Shown: one piece after another, positions 1-10,479 of the stretch | Layout of the letters: each line of letters begins with the position of its first letter | Numbering within the stretch: position 1 is the first letter of the stretch | Assembly (NCBI RefSeq): GCF_016629665.1 | Contig: NZ_JAEPRQ010000001.1 | Location: 1,240,001 to 1,304,000, forward strand | Direction of reading: 5' to 3' | Source of the DNA: Paracoccus caeni | GTDB taxonomy: Bacteria; Pseudomonadota; Alphaproteobacteria; Rhodobacterales; Rhodobacteraceae | Length of the DNA: 64,000 bases | The notes under the pieces: model-generated | What the model saw: the letters and a program-made list of their open reading frames with translations, nothing else | Database searches by the model: none | What the model was told of the DNA's origin: nothing | Translations under genes and position numbers: made by a program

Positions 1-243
1 GTCCTCAACCAGACCGTCGCGATCCGCAAGGAACATGGCGACCGCGTTCCACGACACGCCTGCAGCATCGAAATGCGCTGCCATGTCGGGCCATGTGATC
101 TCATCCCCGATCACATGCAGATGGGTCGAGCGCAGCAGATCCACCCGACCATCCCCAATGCCGATCAGCACGATCAGCAGGGTAAAGCCGTCCGTCTCGG
201 CATAGGTGGCGCGCAGCCAGTCGTCGAAATCGGTGTCGTTCAT
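1..243 (-). CDS. Unknown protein, N-terminal part only (runs off window)
   Basis: An open frame of 81 codons begins with ATG at 243-241 and continues past the left edge without a stop. An AAGG-like ribosome binding site lies just upstream. The visible N-terminus starts MNDTDFDDWLRATYAETDGF and is acidic. It contains the hydrophobic stretch FTLLIVLIGIG, which is too short for a clear membrane span. I do not recognise the family. Codon use matches the neighbouring genes, and the frame lies on the same strand as the cold-shock gene but is separated from it by that gene's terminator, so it is probably transcribed separately. Confidence 0.55.
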   Translation of the reverse strand, partial: MNDTDFDDWLRATYAETDGFTLLIVLIGIGDGRVDLLRSTHLHVIGDEITWPDMAAHFDAAGVSWNAVAMFLADRDGLVED

Positions 244-403
244 TGGGCCTTCACACTTGCTTTGGACGGCGTTTTGACGGGGGTTATCTCAGGGACGCGC
301 AGGTGAGCGAAAAGATATAAGACCAGCCGCTCTGGGCAAGGGTTCTGTTCGCTGTTTTTCCAGACGTGTCGTCGGTCTGGTCCGGCGAAGGGCCACCTGA
401 ATC

Positions 404-434
404 AAAAAGGGCCGCCAGAGATTGGCGGCCCTTT
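404..434 (-). terminator. Rho-independent terminator of the cold-shock gene
   Basis: A 12-bp perfect stem (406-417 with 423-434, AAAGGGCCGCCA and its complement) has a 5-nt loop. On the minus strand it is followed by a T-run given by the A's at 404-408. It lies about 35 bp after the cold-shock stop codon. Confidence 0.85.
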
Positions 435-468
435 CGATCTGACCGGAAGCGGTCAGACAAATTCTTGC

Positions 469-675
469 TTATGCAAGCGCGAGGTTCTCGGCGCTTTCGC
501 GGCCATCGCGGCCAGCCTGAACGTCATAGGTCACTGCCTGACCGTCGTTGAGGCGGGTAAGACCGGCGCGCTCAACAGCGGAGATGTGCAGGAACACGTC
601 TTTTCCACCGTTTTCCGGAGCAATGAAGCCAAAGCCTTTGTCGGAATTAAACCATTTCACGGTGCCATTAGCCAT
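469..675 (-). CDS. Cold-shock protein, CspA family
   Basis: A 68-residue single cold-shock domain protein that is expected to bind single-stranded RNA/DNA in the cytoplasm as an RNA chaperone. The sequence begins MANGTVKWFNSDKGFGFIAP, with RNP1 (KGFGFIAP) and RNP2 (DVFLHISAV) present. The aromatic residues of both motifs are intact. The frame is open further upstream, but the ATG at 675 is chosen because it has the GGAGAATAACACG leader and gives the standard family length. It has its own terminator and stands alone. Which paralogue it is cannot be told from sequence alone. Confidence 0.95.
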   Translation of the reverse strand: MANGTVKWFNSDKGFGFIAPENGGKDVFLHISAVERAGLTRLNDGQAVTYDVQAGRDGRESAENLALA

Positions 676-997
676 CGTGTTATTCTCCATTTTGACCACC
701 CGCGGGATTGCGGTGGGACGGATCAGTCGATCAAAAGCAGACTGAGGCCCGTAGGAGACAGCGCAGATAAAAGGCATCACCAGCGCTTCCTAGCACGACT
801 GGAAAGATTTGAACAGGGTTTCGCCGTCACGATTGGGTCGGTGCGTCTGCCGGACAGCGCGAAACCGCTACCTGACCTACGGGCGAGTGATGGAGGCGTC
901 CCCCGTATGTTTCCGGCCTATGTCCGAGGTGAAGGCCGCTCCGAGCGCTGCCGCAAGCATGCAAATCCGAACAGTTCAGCTAATTCTGCTGAAAATC
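676..997. other. Intergenic region between cold-shock gene and selC
   Basis: No convincing gene is visible here. The part next to 675 is the 5' leader of the cold-shock gene. On the minus strand it contains an imperfect GC hairpin just before the ribosome binding site. The selB reading frame ends at 980-982, inside this stretch. Overlapping open frames on both strands have no start signals or family resemblance. Confidence 0.6.
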
Positions 998-3010
998 TGG
1001 CGGAAGGGAATGGGAGTCGAACCCACCCGGGACAGGCTCGCTGCCCCAACCGGTTTTGAAGACCGGCCGCCCCACCGGGGACGATTCCCTTCCGTTATCG
1101 CCGAAAAGATCGACGCGATGCGGGTTGATGCGGCGCAGATCGCCGCGCCGCAATGTGACGCCAAGGCGGTCGAAGAAATCGAGGATCTCGATCGCCACTT
1201 TGCGCCCGTTCTGCACCCGATCACGAAACGCGGGCGCGGTAAACCACCCGTCTTCCGTCCGATCCGCAACGTCGCAGATGATCGCCACCATCTCGGCCAC
1301 GACCTCGCGGGCGAAGAAATGATCCCGTGCGATCTGATCGGTCCGGCCCAGCTTCTGGGTCAGCTTCAGCACCCGGCGCACCTCGCGCTCGTCGATTTCG
1401 TATTCGGTGGCGAAGTCGCGGACGCGGGGCGGACGGAAGCGGTCGTCGCCCTGAAGCGCCGGGGCGATGCGGTCCCATAGCGCCTGATCCTCGGGCGACA
1501 GGCGGACCTCGTGACCCGGCAGGCGGATGAACGCGCCGTCTAGGACAAGGTGACCGGCTGCGGTCTCGGCATGCAGGAAGGTCAGGAAGATGTCCTTGGG
1601 CAGGCGCGGTTGCAGCGTCAGGCGCAGCTTTTCGCGACCAAGGCCCGACAGGTCGGGATTGTCGCCGTGGAACTGCTCCAACACCTCGGCGGTCTGGTGG
1701 CGGAGCGTGTCCAGCGCCTTGGGGGCAATGGCAAGATCGCCGATCCGCGCGGTGCCCGCCGTCTCGACAATCGCCGGGATCGCTTCGGGCGACAGGCTGC
1801 GGTCGCGGGCGAAGGTTGCCAGATCCACCGGGGCCACGCGGGTCATTGCGGTCAGCGCCTTGGCCGGGTCGTCAGTATCGGCGGCGGCGATCAGGGCCAG
1901 ACGCTCGGGGCCGCGGCGCTTGCGGGCAGGGGCGCGCAGGTCAAGGAAACGCCCGCCGCCGATGGTGCGGCTGGCCGAGACATCGCGCAGGATGAAGCGG
2001 TCGCCGATGGCGGCGGCAATCGGACGGTCCAGCACGATCTGGACCGGGCCGGACCGACCGGGGGCGATTGGATCGGACAGCGGCACGATCCGCGCGCCCG
2101 CCTCGACCGAGTGGCTGTGCAGGCGCGCCGGGAACCATGTGCCGATGGGTTTCGGCTCGGTGGGCAGGGCGGTCAGGATGGCGTCGATGCGGCCGGTCGG
2201 GGCGTGAAGACCGGGCGACAGGATGACATCGCCGCGATGGATCGCCTCTTTATGGGTGCCGTCGCCGGCAAGGTTCAGGGCGCAGCGTTGCCCGGCGATG
2301 CCCTGCTGGGCGGGCTGGTTCTGGGCATGGATGCTGCGGATGCGGGCGGGCAGGCCCGAGGGGCTGACGATCACCCGGTCGCCCACGCGGGCCGCGCCGG
2401 TGATGACAGTGCCGGTGACGACGGTGCCCGCGCCTTGCAGGGTGAAGCTGCGATCCACGGCCAGTCGGAAGGGGCCGTCAGCATGGCGGGCGCGGGTTTG
2501 CGTTTCGGCCTCGATCAGCGCAGCGCGAAGGGCATCGATGCCTTCGCCGGTCAGCGACGAGACCGGGTGGATCGGCGCATCGGCAAGCCCGGTGCCCGCC
2601 AGCGTTTCGCGGATCTGGCGGGTGACCGCCTCGCGGCGAGCAGGATCGGCAAGGTCGGCTTTGGTCAGTGCGACGATGCCGCGCGTCAGGCCCAGCAGGT
2701 TCAGGATCGCCAGATGCTCCAGCGTCTGCGGCATCACGCCGTCATCGGCGGCAACGACCAGCAGCGCCAGATCGATCCCGCCCGCGCCTGCCAACATGGT
2801 GTGGATCAGCCGCTCGTGCCCCGGCACATCGACAAAGCCGGTGATCGTGCCAATCGGATTGTTGCCGCCCAGATCGGCATAGGCGAAGCCCAGATCGATG
2901 GTGATGCCGCGGGCCTTTTCCTCGGCCAGACGGTCGGTATCGGTGCCGGTCAGCGCCTTGACCAGCGCCGTTTTGCCGTGGTCGATATGGCCCGCCGTGC
3001 CAATGATCAT
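980..3010 (-). CDS. selB: Selenocysteine-specific elongation factor SelB
   Basis: This GTPase delivers Sec-tRNA to UGA codons that carry a SECIS hairpin. The N-terminal G domain has GHIDHGKT (residues 7-14), DVPGHERL and TKAD. EF-Tu-like beta-barrel domains and C-terminal winged helices that bind SECIS follow. The start overlaps the selA stop by 4 nt, so the two are probably translationally coupled. There is no in-frame stop before the tRNA-Sec gene. About 639 residues are encoded upstream of it, already a normal SelB length. The next 32 or so codons are the tRNA itself, and TAG comes at 982-980, giving 676 residues. The C-terminal tail read from the tRNA is unlikely to be functional protein. 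Confidence 0.93.
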   Translation of the reverse strand: MIIGTAGHIDHGKTALVKALTGTDTDRLAEEKARGITIDLGFAYADLGGNNPIGTITGFVDVPGHERLIHTMLAGAGGIDLALLVVAADDGVMPQTLEHLAILNLLGLTRGIVALTKADLADPARREAVTRQIRETLAGTGLADAPIHPVSSLTGEGIDALRAALIEAETQTRARHADGPFRLAVDRSFTLQGAGTVVTGTVITGAARVGDRVIVSPSGLPARIRSIHAQNQPAQQGIAGQRCALNLAGDGTHKEAIHRGDVILSPGLHAPTGRIDAILTALPTEPKPIGTWFPARLHSHSVEAGARIVPLSDPIAPGRSGPVQIVLDRPIAAAIGDRFILRDVSASRTIGGGRFLDLRAPARKRRGPERLALIAAADTDDPAKALTAMTRVAPVDLATFARDRSLSPEAIPAIVETAGTARIGDLAIAPKALDTLRHQTAEVLEQFHGDNPDLSGLGREKLRLTLQPRLPKDIFLTFLHAETAAGHLVLDGAFIRLPGHEVRLSPEDQALWDRIAPALQGDDRFRPPRVRDFATEYEIDEREVRRVLKLTQKLGRTDQIARDHFFAREVVAEMVAIICDVADRTEDGWFTAPAFRDRVQNGRKVAIEILDFFDRLGVTLRRGDLRRINPHRVDLFGDNGRESSPVGRPVFKTGWGSEPVPGGFDSHSLPPDFQQN
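998..1093 (-). tRNA. selC: tRNA-Sec (anticodon UCA)
   Basis: The selenocysteine tRNA, charged with Ser and converted to Sec by SelA. The 5' end is at 1093. It has an 8-bp acceptor stem (GGAAGGGA with TCCCTTCC), a long variable arm, and anticodon stem CCGGT/ACCGG around a 7-nt loop with the anticodon complement at 1057-1059 (UCA). CCA is encoded at 998-1000. The length of 96 nt with CCA fits bacterial tRNA-Sec. It lies directly at the 3' end of the fdh-sel gene run and entirely inside the selB reading frame. Confidence 0.96.
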
Positions 3011-4386
3011 AGCGCGGCCAAGGCGTCCAGCAGGTCGCCGTCGCGATCAAGGCAACGCAGATCAAGGATCAGCGCGCCATCGGCGATATGGCCGACGACC
3101 GGGCAAGGCAGGGCGCGCAGACGGGCCGAGATGCGGTCGGGGGCGTCGCCGCCCTCTCCGGTCAGGTGCAGACCAGCCGAGGGCAGCGTATCGGTTGGCA
3201 GCGCGCCCGACCCGACCTGACTTTCGCAATCCGCCGCGCGGGTGGTAAAGCCCAGCGGAGACAGAAGCGCTGCGACCTTCGGGGTAAGGCGCTGCGCCTG
3301 TTCCATGATTTCGGGCCGTTTGCGGGACAGGTGGCGCAGCGTCGGCAGGCGTTCGGTCAGCCGGTCGGGGTCGCGGTAAAGGCGCAAGGTCGCCTCCAAC
3401 GCGGCGATGCGGATCTTGTCCAGACGCAAAGCGCGTTTCAGCGGGTTGCGGTTGATTGCCTCGATCAGATCGCGGCGACCGATGATGAAACCCGCCTGCG
3501 GCCCGCCCAGCAGCTTGTCGCCCGAGAAGGTGATGAGATCGGCGCCTTCCGCCACCGCCTCGGCCACCGTAGGCTCTCGCCGCAGCCCGAAATGCGCCAG
3601 ATCGACCAGCGAGCCGGAGCCAAGATCGTTCAAAAGCGGCACAGCCGCCCGCGCCGCGATCTTTGCCAGATCAGCGGCGGGAACCTCTGCGGTGAACCCC
3701 TCGATCCGGTAGTTCGAGGTATGGACCTTCATCAGCAGGCCGGTATCGGCGGTGATGGCGTTTTCATAATCGCGGGGGTGGGTGCGGTTGGTGGTGCCGA
3801 TTTCGACCAGCTTTGCCCCGGCGCGGGCCATGATGTCGGGCATGCGAAAGGCGCCGCCAATCTCGATCAGCTCGCCGCGAGAGACCACGGCGTCACGCCC
3901 GTTGGCAAATGTGTTCAGCGCGATCAGGACGGCGGCGGCGTTGTTGTTGACGACGGTTGCATCCTCGGCCCCGGTCAGGTCGCACAGAAGGCCGCGCAGG
4001 TGATCGTCCCGCTGCCCGCGCGCGCCGCCGCCAAGGTCGAATTCCAGCGCAAGGGCCGAGGCCATCGCGGCCTGCGCTGCCCGGATCGCCTCTTCGGCAA
4101 GGATCGCGCGGCCCAGATTGGTGTGCAGGACTGTGCCGGTCAGGTTCAGCAGCGGGCGCAGGTTCGATTGCGCCCCCGCTGCCAGATCATCCGCCAGATC
4201 GGCGGCCAAGGCCTCCGTGATGCGTTGCGGGTCCGCGCCCTGACGGATCGCGGCGCGGGCCTGATCCAGCCGGGTGCGCAAAGCCTCGGCCACCATCTGG
4301 CGGCCATGGCGGGCGATGAGTTCCTTGCCGGGATCGGATTTCAGGAACAGATCGACCGAGGGCAGCAGCCTCAGCCCGTCCATCAA
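3007..4386 (-). CDS. selA: L-seryl-tRNA(Sec) selenium transferase SelA
   Basis: A PLP enzyme that converts Ser-tRNA(Sec) to Sec-tRNA(Sec) using selenophosphate. It has 459 residues, normal for SelA. The N-terminus [11 protein letters not shown] matches the SelA N-terminal domain. The fold-type I core includes HTNLGRA, and a PLP lysine is in [13 protein letters not shown]. It overlaps fdhE upstream and selB downstream by ATGA, so it belongs to the same transcript. No selD is visible in the window, so selenophosphate must be made from a gene elsewhere. Confidence 0.96.
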   Translation of the reverse strand: MMDGLRLLPSVDLFLKSDPGKELIARHGRQMVAEALRTRLDQARAAIRQGADPQRITEALAADLADDLAAGAQSNLRPLLNLTGTVLHTNLGRAILAEEAIRAAQAAMASALALEFDLGGGARGQRDDHLRGLLCDLTGAEDATVVNNNAAAVLIALNTFANGRDAVVSRGELIEIGGAFRMPDIMARAGAKLVEIGTTNRTHPRDYENAITADTGLLMKVHTSNYRIEGFTAEVPAADLAKIAARAAVPLLNDLGSGSLVDLAHFGLRREPTVAEAVAEGADLITFSGDKLLGGPQAGFIIGRRDLIEAINRNPLKRALRLDKIRIAALEATLRLYRDPDRLTERLPTLRHLSRKRPEIMEQAQRLTPKVAALLSPLGFTTRAADCESQVGSGALPTDTLPSAGLHLTGEGGDAPDRISARLRALPCPVVGHIADGALILDLRCLDRDGDLLDALAAL

Positions 4387-5297
4387 TAGCCCGCCAGATA
4401 GGGGTTGAAGCCGCCGCGCCGGAACTCGGTTTCCTTCATCAAGAGGTCGAGACCAAGGCTTGCCACGTCATCGGCGACAGGCTCCAGCGAGTGGTTTTTG
4501 ACCTGATAGAGGATCTTTACCCATGAATGGCATTCGCTGCACAGTTCGGCTTTCACCGTCGCCTCATCGGTTTCTACCGAGCGGTAGCTGATCGACTTGT
4601 TCGATCCGCAGCACAGGCATTTGATCCGGACCTCGTTCCATTGCGTCGCGCAGGAACCGCAGGCGGCGTAGCGGACGTTTTCGATCCCCGCCGCGCCCAT
4701 GACGCTGGAACTGACCGGCCTGCCGCCGCAAGTGGGACAGGTGCCGATCCTGATCGGGACCAGTTTCGCCGCGTCTAGCGGCGCGGCAAGGCGGGCAAGA
4801 TGCAATTGCACCGCCGCCGCCGCGAAAAGATGCGGGGCGACGCTGTCTTCGGGGATGCTGTCGGACAGCACATTGGTCAGCAGCCAGTGCCGGTCGGCGA
4901 TCCCCGCAGCGGCCACCGCCTGAAGCGCCAGGCGGGCGGCGTCAGGCATGTTCAGTGCCTCGGCGCCGGTGACAAGACGGGCCAGTGTTTCATGCATCGC
5001 CTGATCCGCAGCCAAGGCGGCGCGGTCGATGGGGGGCATGCGGCTGGCGCGGGCAAGCTCGATCCGGTCAGCGGGCAGGGCGGGCAGGGGCGGAAGCTCT
5101 GCCGCGAGCCTTGCCTGTAACGCGGTCAGATCGCCCAGAAAGCGCAGATAGGGCTCCAGATTGCCGCCATGTTCGGCCAGAAAGGCAAAGCGTTTCGCGC
5201 GTTTGTCGAAGAGCTTCGCCGGGTCCGGCAAAAAGGCCAGAGGCGCCTGCGGGACGCCGCCGATCATCGCGGGATCGGGCTTCAGATTCGTCGTCAT
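4383..5297 (-). CDS. fdhE: Formate dehydrogenase accessory protein FdhE
   Basis: A 304-residue cytoplasmic maturation factor for respiratory formate dehydrogenase, thought to act on redox centres before Tat export. The C-terminal half carries four CxxC-type metal motifs: CPTCGG, CGSC, CLCC and CSEC. This is the rubredoxin-like arrangement typical of FdhE. It lies 42 nt after fdhI and overlaps selA by 4 nt. Placing the maturation gene between structural and Sec-insertion genes ties the whole run to one enzyme. Confidence 0.93.
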   Translation of the reverse strand: MTTNLKPDPAMIGGVPQAPLAFLPDPAKLFDKRAKRFAFLAEHGGNLEPYLRFLGDLTALQARLAAELPPLPALPADRIELARASRMPPIDRAALAADQAMHETLARLVTGAEALNMPDAARLALQAVAAAGIADRHWLLTNVLSDSIPEDSVAPHLFAAAAVQLHLARLAAPLDAAKLVPIRIGTCPTCGGRPVSSSVMGAAGIENVRYAACGSCATQWNEVRIKCLCCGSNKSISYRSVETDEATVKAELCSECHSWVKILYQVKNHSLEPVADDVASLGLDLLMKETEFRRGGFNPYLAGY

Positions 5298-5339
5298 CTT
5301 GCCTCCGGGCAGGGTGGGCCGCTGGTGCTTGGGACAGGG

Positions 5340-6056
5340 CTACTCTGCCGGTTCCTTCCCCGATGGTCCAGTGCCCGAAGGGGCGGGCTTCTGACGCTCG
5401 GCCACCTCGCGCAGCCATTTGCGGTGGTGCTTCCACGCCCAGCCGCCTGTCACCGAGCCACGGGTCATGGCGCTGATCGTGCCGCGGGTCCAGATCGCCG
5501 CAAAGACATGCAGGATGAAGACAAGGATGATCGACACCGCCGCCAGCGCATGAACCAGCACCGCCACCCGCCGCGTTTGAATCGAGACGAGGCCGTCGAA
5601 AAACTGTTCCCAGATCATGACGCCCGAGACGATCAGCACGACGATCAGCCCCGACATGGCCCAGAAGATGAATTTCTGACCGGCATTGTATTTGCCAAGC
5701 TCGGGCAGTTTTTCTTCGTTCCCCTTCACCATCTCGTCGATATTGGCGACCCAGGTGGCATCCTCGGGCTTTGGCAGGTTCAGCCGCCACAGTTGCAGGA
5801 ACAGCAGCAGGAAGCTGAAGAACAACAGGATGCCGATGAACGGATGCAGCCAGCGTGTGGTTTGCCCGCCGCCGAACAGCCCGGTCAGGAAGAACAGCGA
5901 CGGGTGAAACAGCGCCAGACCCGACAGCAGCAGCAGGATCAGCGAGCAGGCGGTGACCCAGTGGTTCAGCCGGGTGATGCCGCGATAGCGGCTGACCCGG
6001 ACCGGGGCCTTGCTTTCGATATGGTCGCCCTTTTCGGAATAGAGGGGACGTGGCAT
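5340..6056 (-). CDS. fdhI: Formate dehydrogenase gamma subunit, cytochrome b556
   Basis: A 238-residue integral membrane di-haem b subunit that passes electrons from the iron-sulfur subunit to quinone. About four hydrophobic helices are seen, around residues 35-60, 70-90, 130-150 and 165-190. Candidate haem-ligand histidines are in TRLNHW, WLHPF and VLVHALA/ILHVFAA. The tail is charged and Pro-rich. The start codon overlaps the fdhB stop (TGATG), which fixes the start and indicates coupling. Confidence 0.93.
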   Translation of the reverse strand: MPRPLYSEKGDHIESKAPVRVSRYRGITRLNHWVTACSLILLLLSGLALFHPSLFFLTGLFGGGQTTRWLHPFIGILLFFSFLLLFLQLWRLNLPKPEDATWVANIDEMVKGNEEKLPELGKYNAGQKFIFWAMSGLIVVLIVSGVMIWEQFFDGLVSIQTRRVAVLVHALAAVSIILVFILHVFAAIWTRGTISAMTRGSVTGGWAWKHHRKWLREVAERQKPAPSGTGPSGKEPAE

Positions 6057-7036
6057 CAGCTTTCCCTCCGGCTGTGATCCTCGGCCTCGACCAGTTCTTC
6101 GGCCTCGACCTCGTCATGTTCGTCCACCCGGTTCGGGCGCATGAAGAACCCGGCCAAGGCCGCCCCCGCCGCCGCGATCCCCATGACGGCCATGCCGGCG
6201 GTCTTGGTGACGCCCTTCCAGCCCTCGACGATGGGCGAGATGCGGGGATTGTCGGGCAGGTTGCTGTAGATCGACGGCTTGTCGGCATGGTGCAGCACGT
6301 AAAAGACATGCGTGCCGCCGACGCCGGGCGGGTCATAGATACCCGCCTGATCGTAGCCGCGCGATTTCAGATCCTCGACCCGGCTGTTGGCATGGGCGAT
6401 CATGTCGTCCTTGGTGCCAAAGACGATGGCCTGCGTCGGGCAGGCCTTGGCGCAGGCCGGACCTTGGCCCACCGCCACCCGGTCGGAACAGAGCGTGCAT
6501 TTGTAGCTGCGGTGATCGACCTTGCTGATCCGGGGAATGTCGAAGGGACAGCCGGTCACGCAATAGCCGCAGCCGATGCAGTTCTCGTGGATGAAATCGA
6601 CGATGCCGTTCGAATATTGCACGATGGCACCGGGGGCAGGGCAGGCCTTGAGGCAGCCCGGATCCTCGCAATGCATGCAGCCATCCTTGCGGATCAGCCA
6701 TTCCAGATTGTCGGTTTCCGGGTTCACCCATTCACTGAAGCGCATGAGCGTGAACATCTCGGGCGTCAGATCATGCGGGTTCTCATAGGTGCCGACATTG
6801 TCTTCGACCGCCGGTTTGGTGTCGTTCCATTCGATACAGGCGGATTGGCAGGCCTTGCAGCCGATGCATTTGCTGACATCGATCAGCTTGGCGACCTTGT
6901 CCAACTGTCTGGTGGGTTGCGGCACATCAGGCGTGGCCGAGATGCGCACGACATCGCGCGCATCAAAGCCCAGATCCAGCGCCTGCACCGGCGGATTGGC
7001 CGCCGCGGTCTTGGGTTGAGGTGCGGTCTCGGTCAT
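6056..7036 (-). CDS. fdhB: Formate dehydrogenase beta subunit, iron-sulfur protein
   Basis: A 326-residue electron-transfer subunit with four [4Fe-4S] cluster motifs in order: [35 protein letters not shown] and CTLC with CAKAC. A C-terminal hydrophobic helix ([19 protein letters not shown], near residues 278-297) would anchor it at the periplasmic face. It has no signal peptide and is expected to be co-exported with FdhA by Tat. The start overlaps the fdhA stop by 4 nt. Confidence 0.95.
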   Translation of the reverse strand: MTETAPQPKTAAANPPVQALDLGFDARDVVRISATPDVPQPTRQLDKVAKLIDVSKCIGCKACQSACIEWNDTKPAVEDNVGTYENPHDLTPEMFTLMRFSEWVNPETDNLEWLIRKDGCMHCEDPGCLKACPAPGAIVQYSNGIVDFIHENCIGCGYCVTGCPFDIPRISKVDHRSYKCTLCSDRVAVGQGPACAKACPTQAIVFGTKDDMIAHANSRVEDLKSRGYDQAGIYDPPGVGGTHVFYVLHHADKPSIYSNLPDNPRISPIVEGWKGVTKTAGMAVMGIAAAGAALAGFFMRPNRVDEHDEVEAEELVEAEDHSRRES

Positions 7037-10000
7037 GCCACCGGCTCCTCTGCTGCGGGTTCGATATTGACCAGAAACGCCTTGAATTCAGGTGTTTCCA
7101 CATTGGCGTCGCCGACGAAGGGGGTCAGGCTGTTCGGCCCGAAACCCTTCTTCGCAGCCCCCATGAAGCCCCAATGCAGCGGGATGCCGACGACATGGAC
7201 GGTCTTGCCGTCCACGGTCAGCGGCCGGATCCGCTTGGTCACCACGGCCTTGGCCCAGACCTCGCCGCGCTTGCTCCACACCCGGACCCGACCGCCCAAA
7301 GAGATGCCGCGTTCCGCCGCCAGTTCTTCGCTGATCTCGACGAAGAATTGCGGCTGAAGGGTGGCATTCACCGGGTTGTGCTTGGTCCAGTAGTGGAAAT
7401 GCTCGGTCAGCCGGTAAGAGGTCGCGACCAGCGGGAATTCCTCGCTGGTGGCGAAATCTTCGGCATCGTCGGCAAAGACGCGCGCCACCGGATTGCCCTT
7501 GATCTTCGGGTTGAAGACATTGGCGATGGGCGATTCAAACGGCTCCATATGGATCGGGAAGGGACCGTCGCGCATCATCCCCCGGGTGAACAGGCGTGAC
7601 GCCCCTTCCGGGTTCATGATGAACGGGCCGACATCCTCGGGCTTGGCGGTCGGCGCGATGTCGGGGACATCGTAGCCTTCCCATTTCTCGCCGGTCCATT
7701 CGATCAGCTTCCGCGACGGATCCCAAGGCTTGCCCTGAAGATCGCAAGAGGCGCGGTTATAGAGGATCCGACGGTTCGCAGGCCAAGAGAACGCCCAGTT
7801 CTGATAGGCGCCGGTACTGTCGGGATCGTTATTGTCCCGACGCGCCATCATATTGCCGTCCTCGGTCCAGCTTCCGGTATAGATCCAGCAGCCTGCCATG
7901 GTCGAACCATCGGCGCGCAACTGCCCGAAGCTGGACAATTGCTTGCCCGGATCGGCCAGAACCTTGGTCGGATCGGCGGGATCGTAAACGGTGCCAAGCG
8001 CGCGGCCATTCATTTCGCGCGCCAGCTCGTCGGCCTTGGGATCGCCGGGATCGGCATATTCCCAGTTAAGATTGACGATCGGATCGGGGAAGACGCCGCC
8101 TTCATCCAGATACAACTGCCGCACCCGCGTCCAGATCTGCGCCATGATCCAGGTGTCGTGTTTCGCTTCTCCCGGAGGCGTCGCGCCCGGCCAGTGCCAT
8201 TGCAGCCAGCGCCCGGAATTGACCAGCGCGCCTTCATCCTCGGCAAAGCAGGTCGTTGGCAGTTCCAGCACCTCGGTCTGGATCGAGGCGGTGTCCACGT
8301 CGTTATGAATGCCGTGGTTTTCCCAGAAATGCGCGGTTTCCGTCTCCAGCGGATCCATGACGACCAGCATCTTCAGCTTCGACAGCGCATCAGTGACCTT
8401 GCCCCGGTTGGGGAAGGACAGCAGCGGGTTGAAGCCCTGACAGAAGTAGTAGTTGATCTGGCCGTGCTTCATCAGCTCGAACATGCGCAGGATGTCGTAG
8501 TTCGGGACATCCAGCTTGGGCAGATAGTGATAGGCCCAGTCGTTCTCTTCGGTGGCCGTATCGCCCCACATCGCCTTCATGAAGCTGACCATGAAGTTCG
8601 GATAGTTCTGCCAGTAGCTTGTCTGGTTCGGCCTGAGCGGCTTGAAGGTGCGGGTGGAAAGATAGGTTTCCCAGTCCGTTTCCTTCTCGGTCGGGATGTT
8701 CAGATAGCCGGGGATCAGGTTCGACATCAGCCCGATATCGGTCAGGCCCTGAATGTTCGAATGCCCCCGCAGCGCGTTCATCCCGCCGCCCCGAACACCG
8801 ATATTGCCAAGGATCAACTGCAACATCGCCATGCCGCGAATGTTCTGCGAGCCCTTGGAATGCTGGGTCCAGCCAAGCGCATACATCGAAGTCATGGTCT
8901 TGGTCGGCGTCGAGCATTCGCCGATCATCTCGCAGATATGCAGGAACTTGTCCTTGGGCGTGCCACAGATCCGCTCGACGAATTCGGGCGTATAGACATC
9001 GACATGGGCTTTCAGCAGGTTCCAGACGCAGCGAGGGTCTTGCAGCGTCGTATCAACCTGCGCAAAGCCGTCATCGCCGATCTTGTAGTCCCAGCTTGCC
9101 TTGTCGTAGTCGCGCTTTTCCTCGTCATAGCCGGTGAAGAGCCCGTCGCTCCAGCCGAACTCATCCTTGATGAGATACGAGGCGTTGGTGAAGTTCTTCA
9201 CATAATCCCACTGCACCTTGTCGTTTTCGATGCACCAGCGGATCACCCCCATCAGGAAGGCGATGTCACTGCCCGGACGGATCGGGGCATAGAAATCGGA
9301 CACGGATGCCGTGCGGTTATAGCGCGGATCGACCACGATCAGCTTGGCGCCGCGATGCGCCTTGGCCTCTGTCACCCATTTGAAGCCGCAGGGATGCGCT
9401 TCAGCGGCGTTGCCACCCATGACGATGACAAGGTCGGTATTCTTGATGTCGGTCCAGGAGTTGGTCATCGCTCCACGGCCAAATGTCGGGCCCAAACTGG
9501 ACACCGTGGGGCCGTGTCAAACGCGCGCCTGGTTATCGAATCCGACGATCCCCATCGACCTGACCGCCTTGTAGGTCAGCCATGCGGTCTCATTCGTGGT
9601 GGCAGAGGCTGCCAGAAACCCGGTCGTGGTCCAACGGTTGACGGGAACGCCATCCTCGTTGGTCAGGATCATGTTTTGGTCGCGGTCGTCCTTCAGCGCA
9701 CGGGCGATCTTGTCCAGCGCCTCGTCCCAGGTGATCTCGGTAAAGCCCGAGGCGCCGGGGGCGCGATGGCGCGGCATGGTCAGCCGGGTCGGAGCCTTGA
9801 CGAAATCCTTCAGCGCCGCGCCTTTGGGGCAAAGCGTGCCGCGGTTGGTCGGGTGGTCCGCATCGCCTTCCAGATGGATCAGTTCGGCGGTTTCGCCGAC
9901 CTTCACATCGCCGCGCGAATACATGATGACGCCACAGGCGACCGAGCAATAGGGGCAGGTGTTTCGGGTTTCGGTTGTGGTGAACAGCTTGAAGGCACGC

Positions 10001-10116
10001 ACATGCGCCGCTTCCGCCGCCTCTGCCTCACCGAAGCCCATAGCTCCAAGCGAGGTCGCCGCAACCCCCGCACCCGCCAGCCGTAAGAAGCCGCGTCGCG
10101 AAAGGTCGATATTCAT
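7033..10116 (-). CDS. fdhA: Formate dehydrogenase alpha subunit, selenoprotein (UGA = Sec)
   Basis: The molybdopterin catalytic subunit of a formate dehydrogenase-N type enzyme, which oxidises formate in the periplasm. Read through the in-frame TGA at 9519-9517, it is 1027 residues with Sec at 200. The residues around it, [21 protein letters not shown], match the active site of FdnG-type enzymes. The N-terminus has a Tat signal ([12 protein letters not shown]), then a [4Fe-4S] motif CPYCSVACG with a later C at TLCPKG. The ATG at 10116 follows GGAGGG. Without Sec decoding this looks like two frames (10116-9517 and about 9504-7033). The perfect frame continuity, the SECIS hairpin and the sel genes downstream exclude a nonsense mutation. 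Confidence 0.96.
9474..9516 (-). promoter_or_regulatory. SECIS-like hairpin directly after the Sec UGA codon
   Basis: Immediately 3' of the TGA the transcript can form a lower stem CACGGCC (9516-9510) with GGCCGTG (9480-9474). An upper stem GUGUC/GACAU (9504-9500 with 9487-9483) follows, with an apical CCA-GUU-UGG mini-stem. Position and shape match bacterial SECIS elements bound by SelB, as in E. coli fdnG/fdhF. The exact apical bulge was not tested by folding. Confidence 0.8.
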
Positions 10117-10302
10117 GGGACCCTCCATTTTGCCTGTCTGATCGATAGGTACAGGGTCATGGTGCGGCGACCCGTTAACTAAGTCAAGCACGGCGGGGGC
10201 GGATGATCTATTTGTTAACTGCGCAAGAACACGGAAAACGCTTGGAAAATTTGTGTGTTTTTGAGGGTATGTATGGGAACGGATGTGGGCGCGATCCAGC
10301 CG

Positions 10303-10331
10303 TTGACCCGCTGCGACAACGTCTCTATCTA
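10303..10331 (+). promoter_or_regulatory. Sigma-70-type promoter of tRNA-Leu
   Basis: TTGACC (10303-10308), a 17-bp spacer and TATCTA (10326-10331) lie about 33 bp before the tRNA 5' end. Confidence 0.7.
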
Positions 10332-10364
10332 GCGGTTCTGACCCGATGACCTGATCGGGTGGAT

Positions 10365-10449
10365 GCGGGCGTGGTGGAATTGGTAGACACGCTGGATTTA
10401 GGTTCCAGTGCCTCACGGCTTGCGAGTTCGAGTCTCGCCGCCCGTACCA
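10365..10449 (+). tRNA. tRNA-Leu (anticodon UAG)
   Basis: A class II tRNA of 85 nt including an encoded CCA. The acceptor stem GCGGGCG pairs with CGCCCGT, with one G-U at the end. The anticodon arm is CTGGA-TTTAGGT-TCCAG with anticodon TAG. A long variable arm (TGCCTCACGGCTT) and the T-arm GAGTTCGAGTCTC follow. It reads CUN leucine codons and stands alone behind its own promoter. Confidence 0.97.
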
Positions 10450-10479
10450 GATATCAAATCAGGGAATGCGTGTGGGAAC

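Noticed and set aside
1550..3220. Long plus-strand open frame (556 codons) opposite selB and selA
   Set aside because: It is the reverse reading of two conserved genes, is low in complexity and has no family resemblance. Such antisense frames are common in GC-rich DNA.
9504..9519. UGA in fdhA as a nonsense mutation or split gene
   Set aside because: The frame is continuous across it, the context matches the Sec active site, a hairpin follows and sel genes are in the same run.
7939..10086. Long plus-strand open frame (715 codons) opposite fdhA
   Set aside because: It is an antisense shadow of the formate dehydrogenase gene with biased composition and no recognisable domain.
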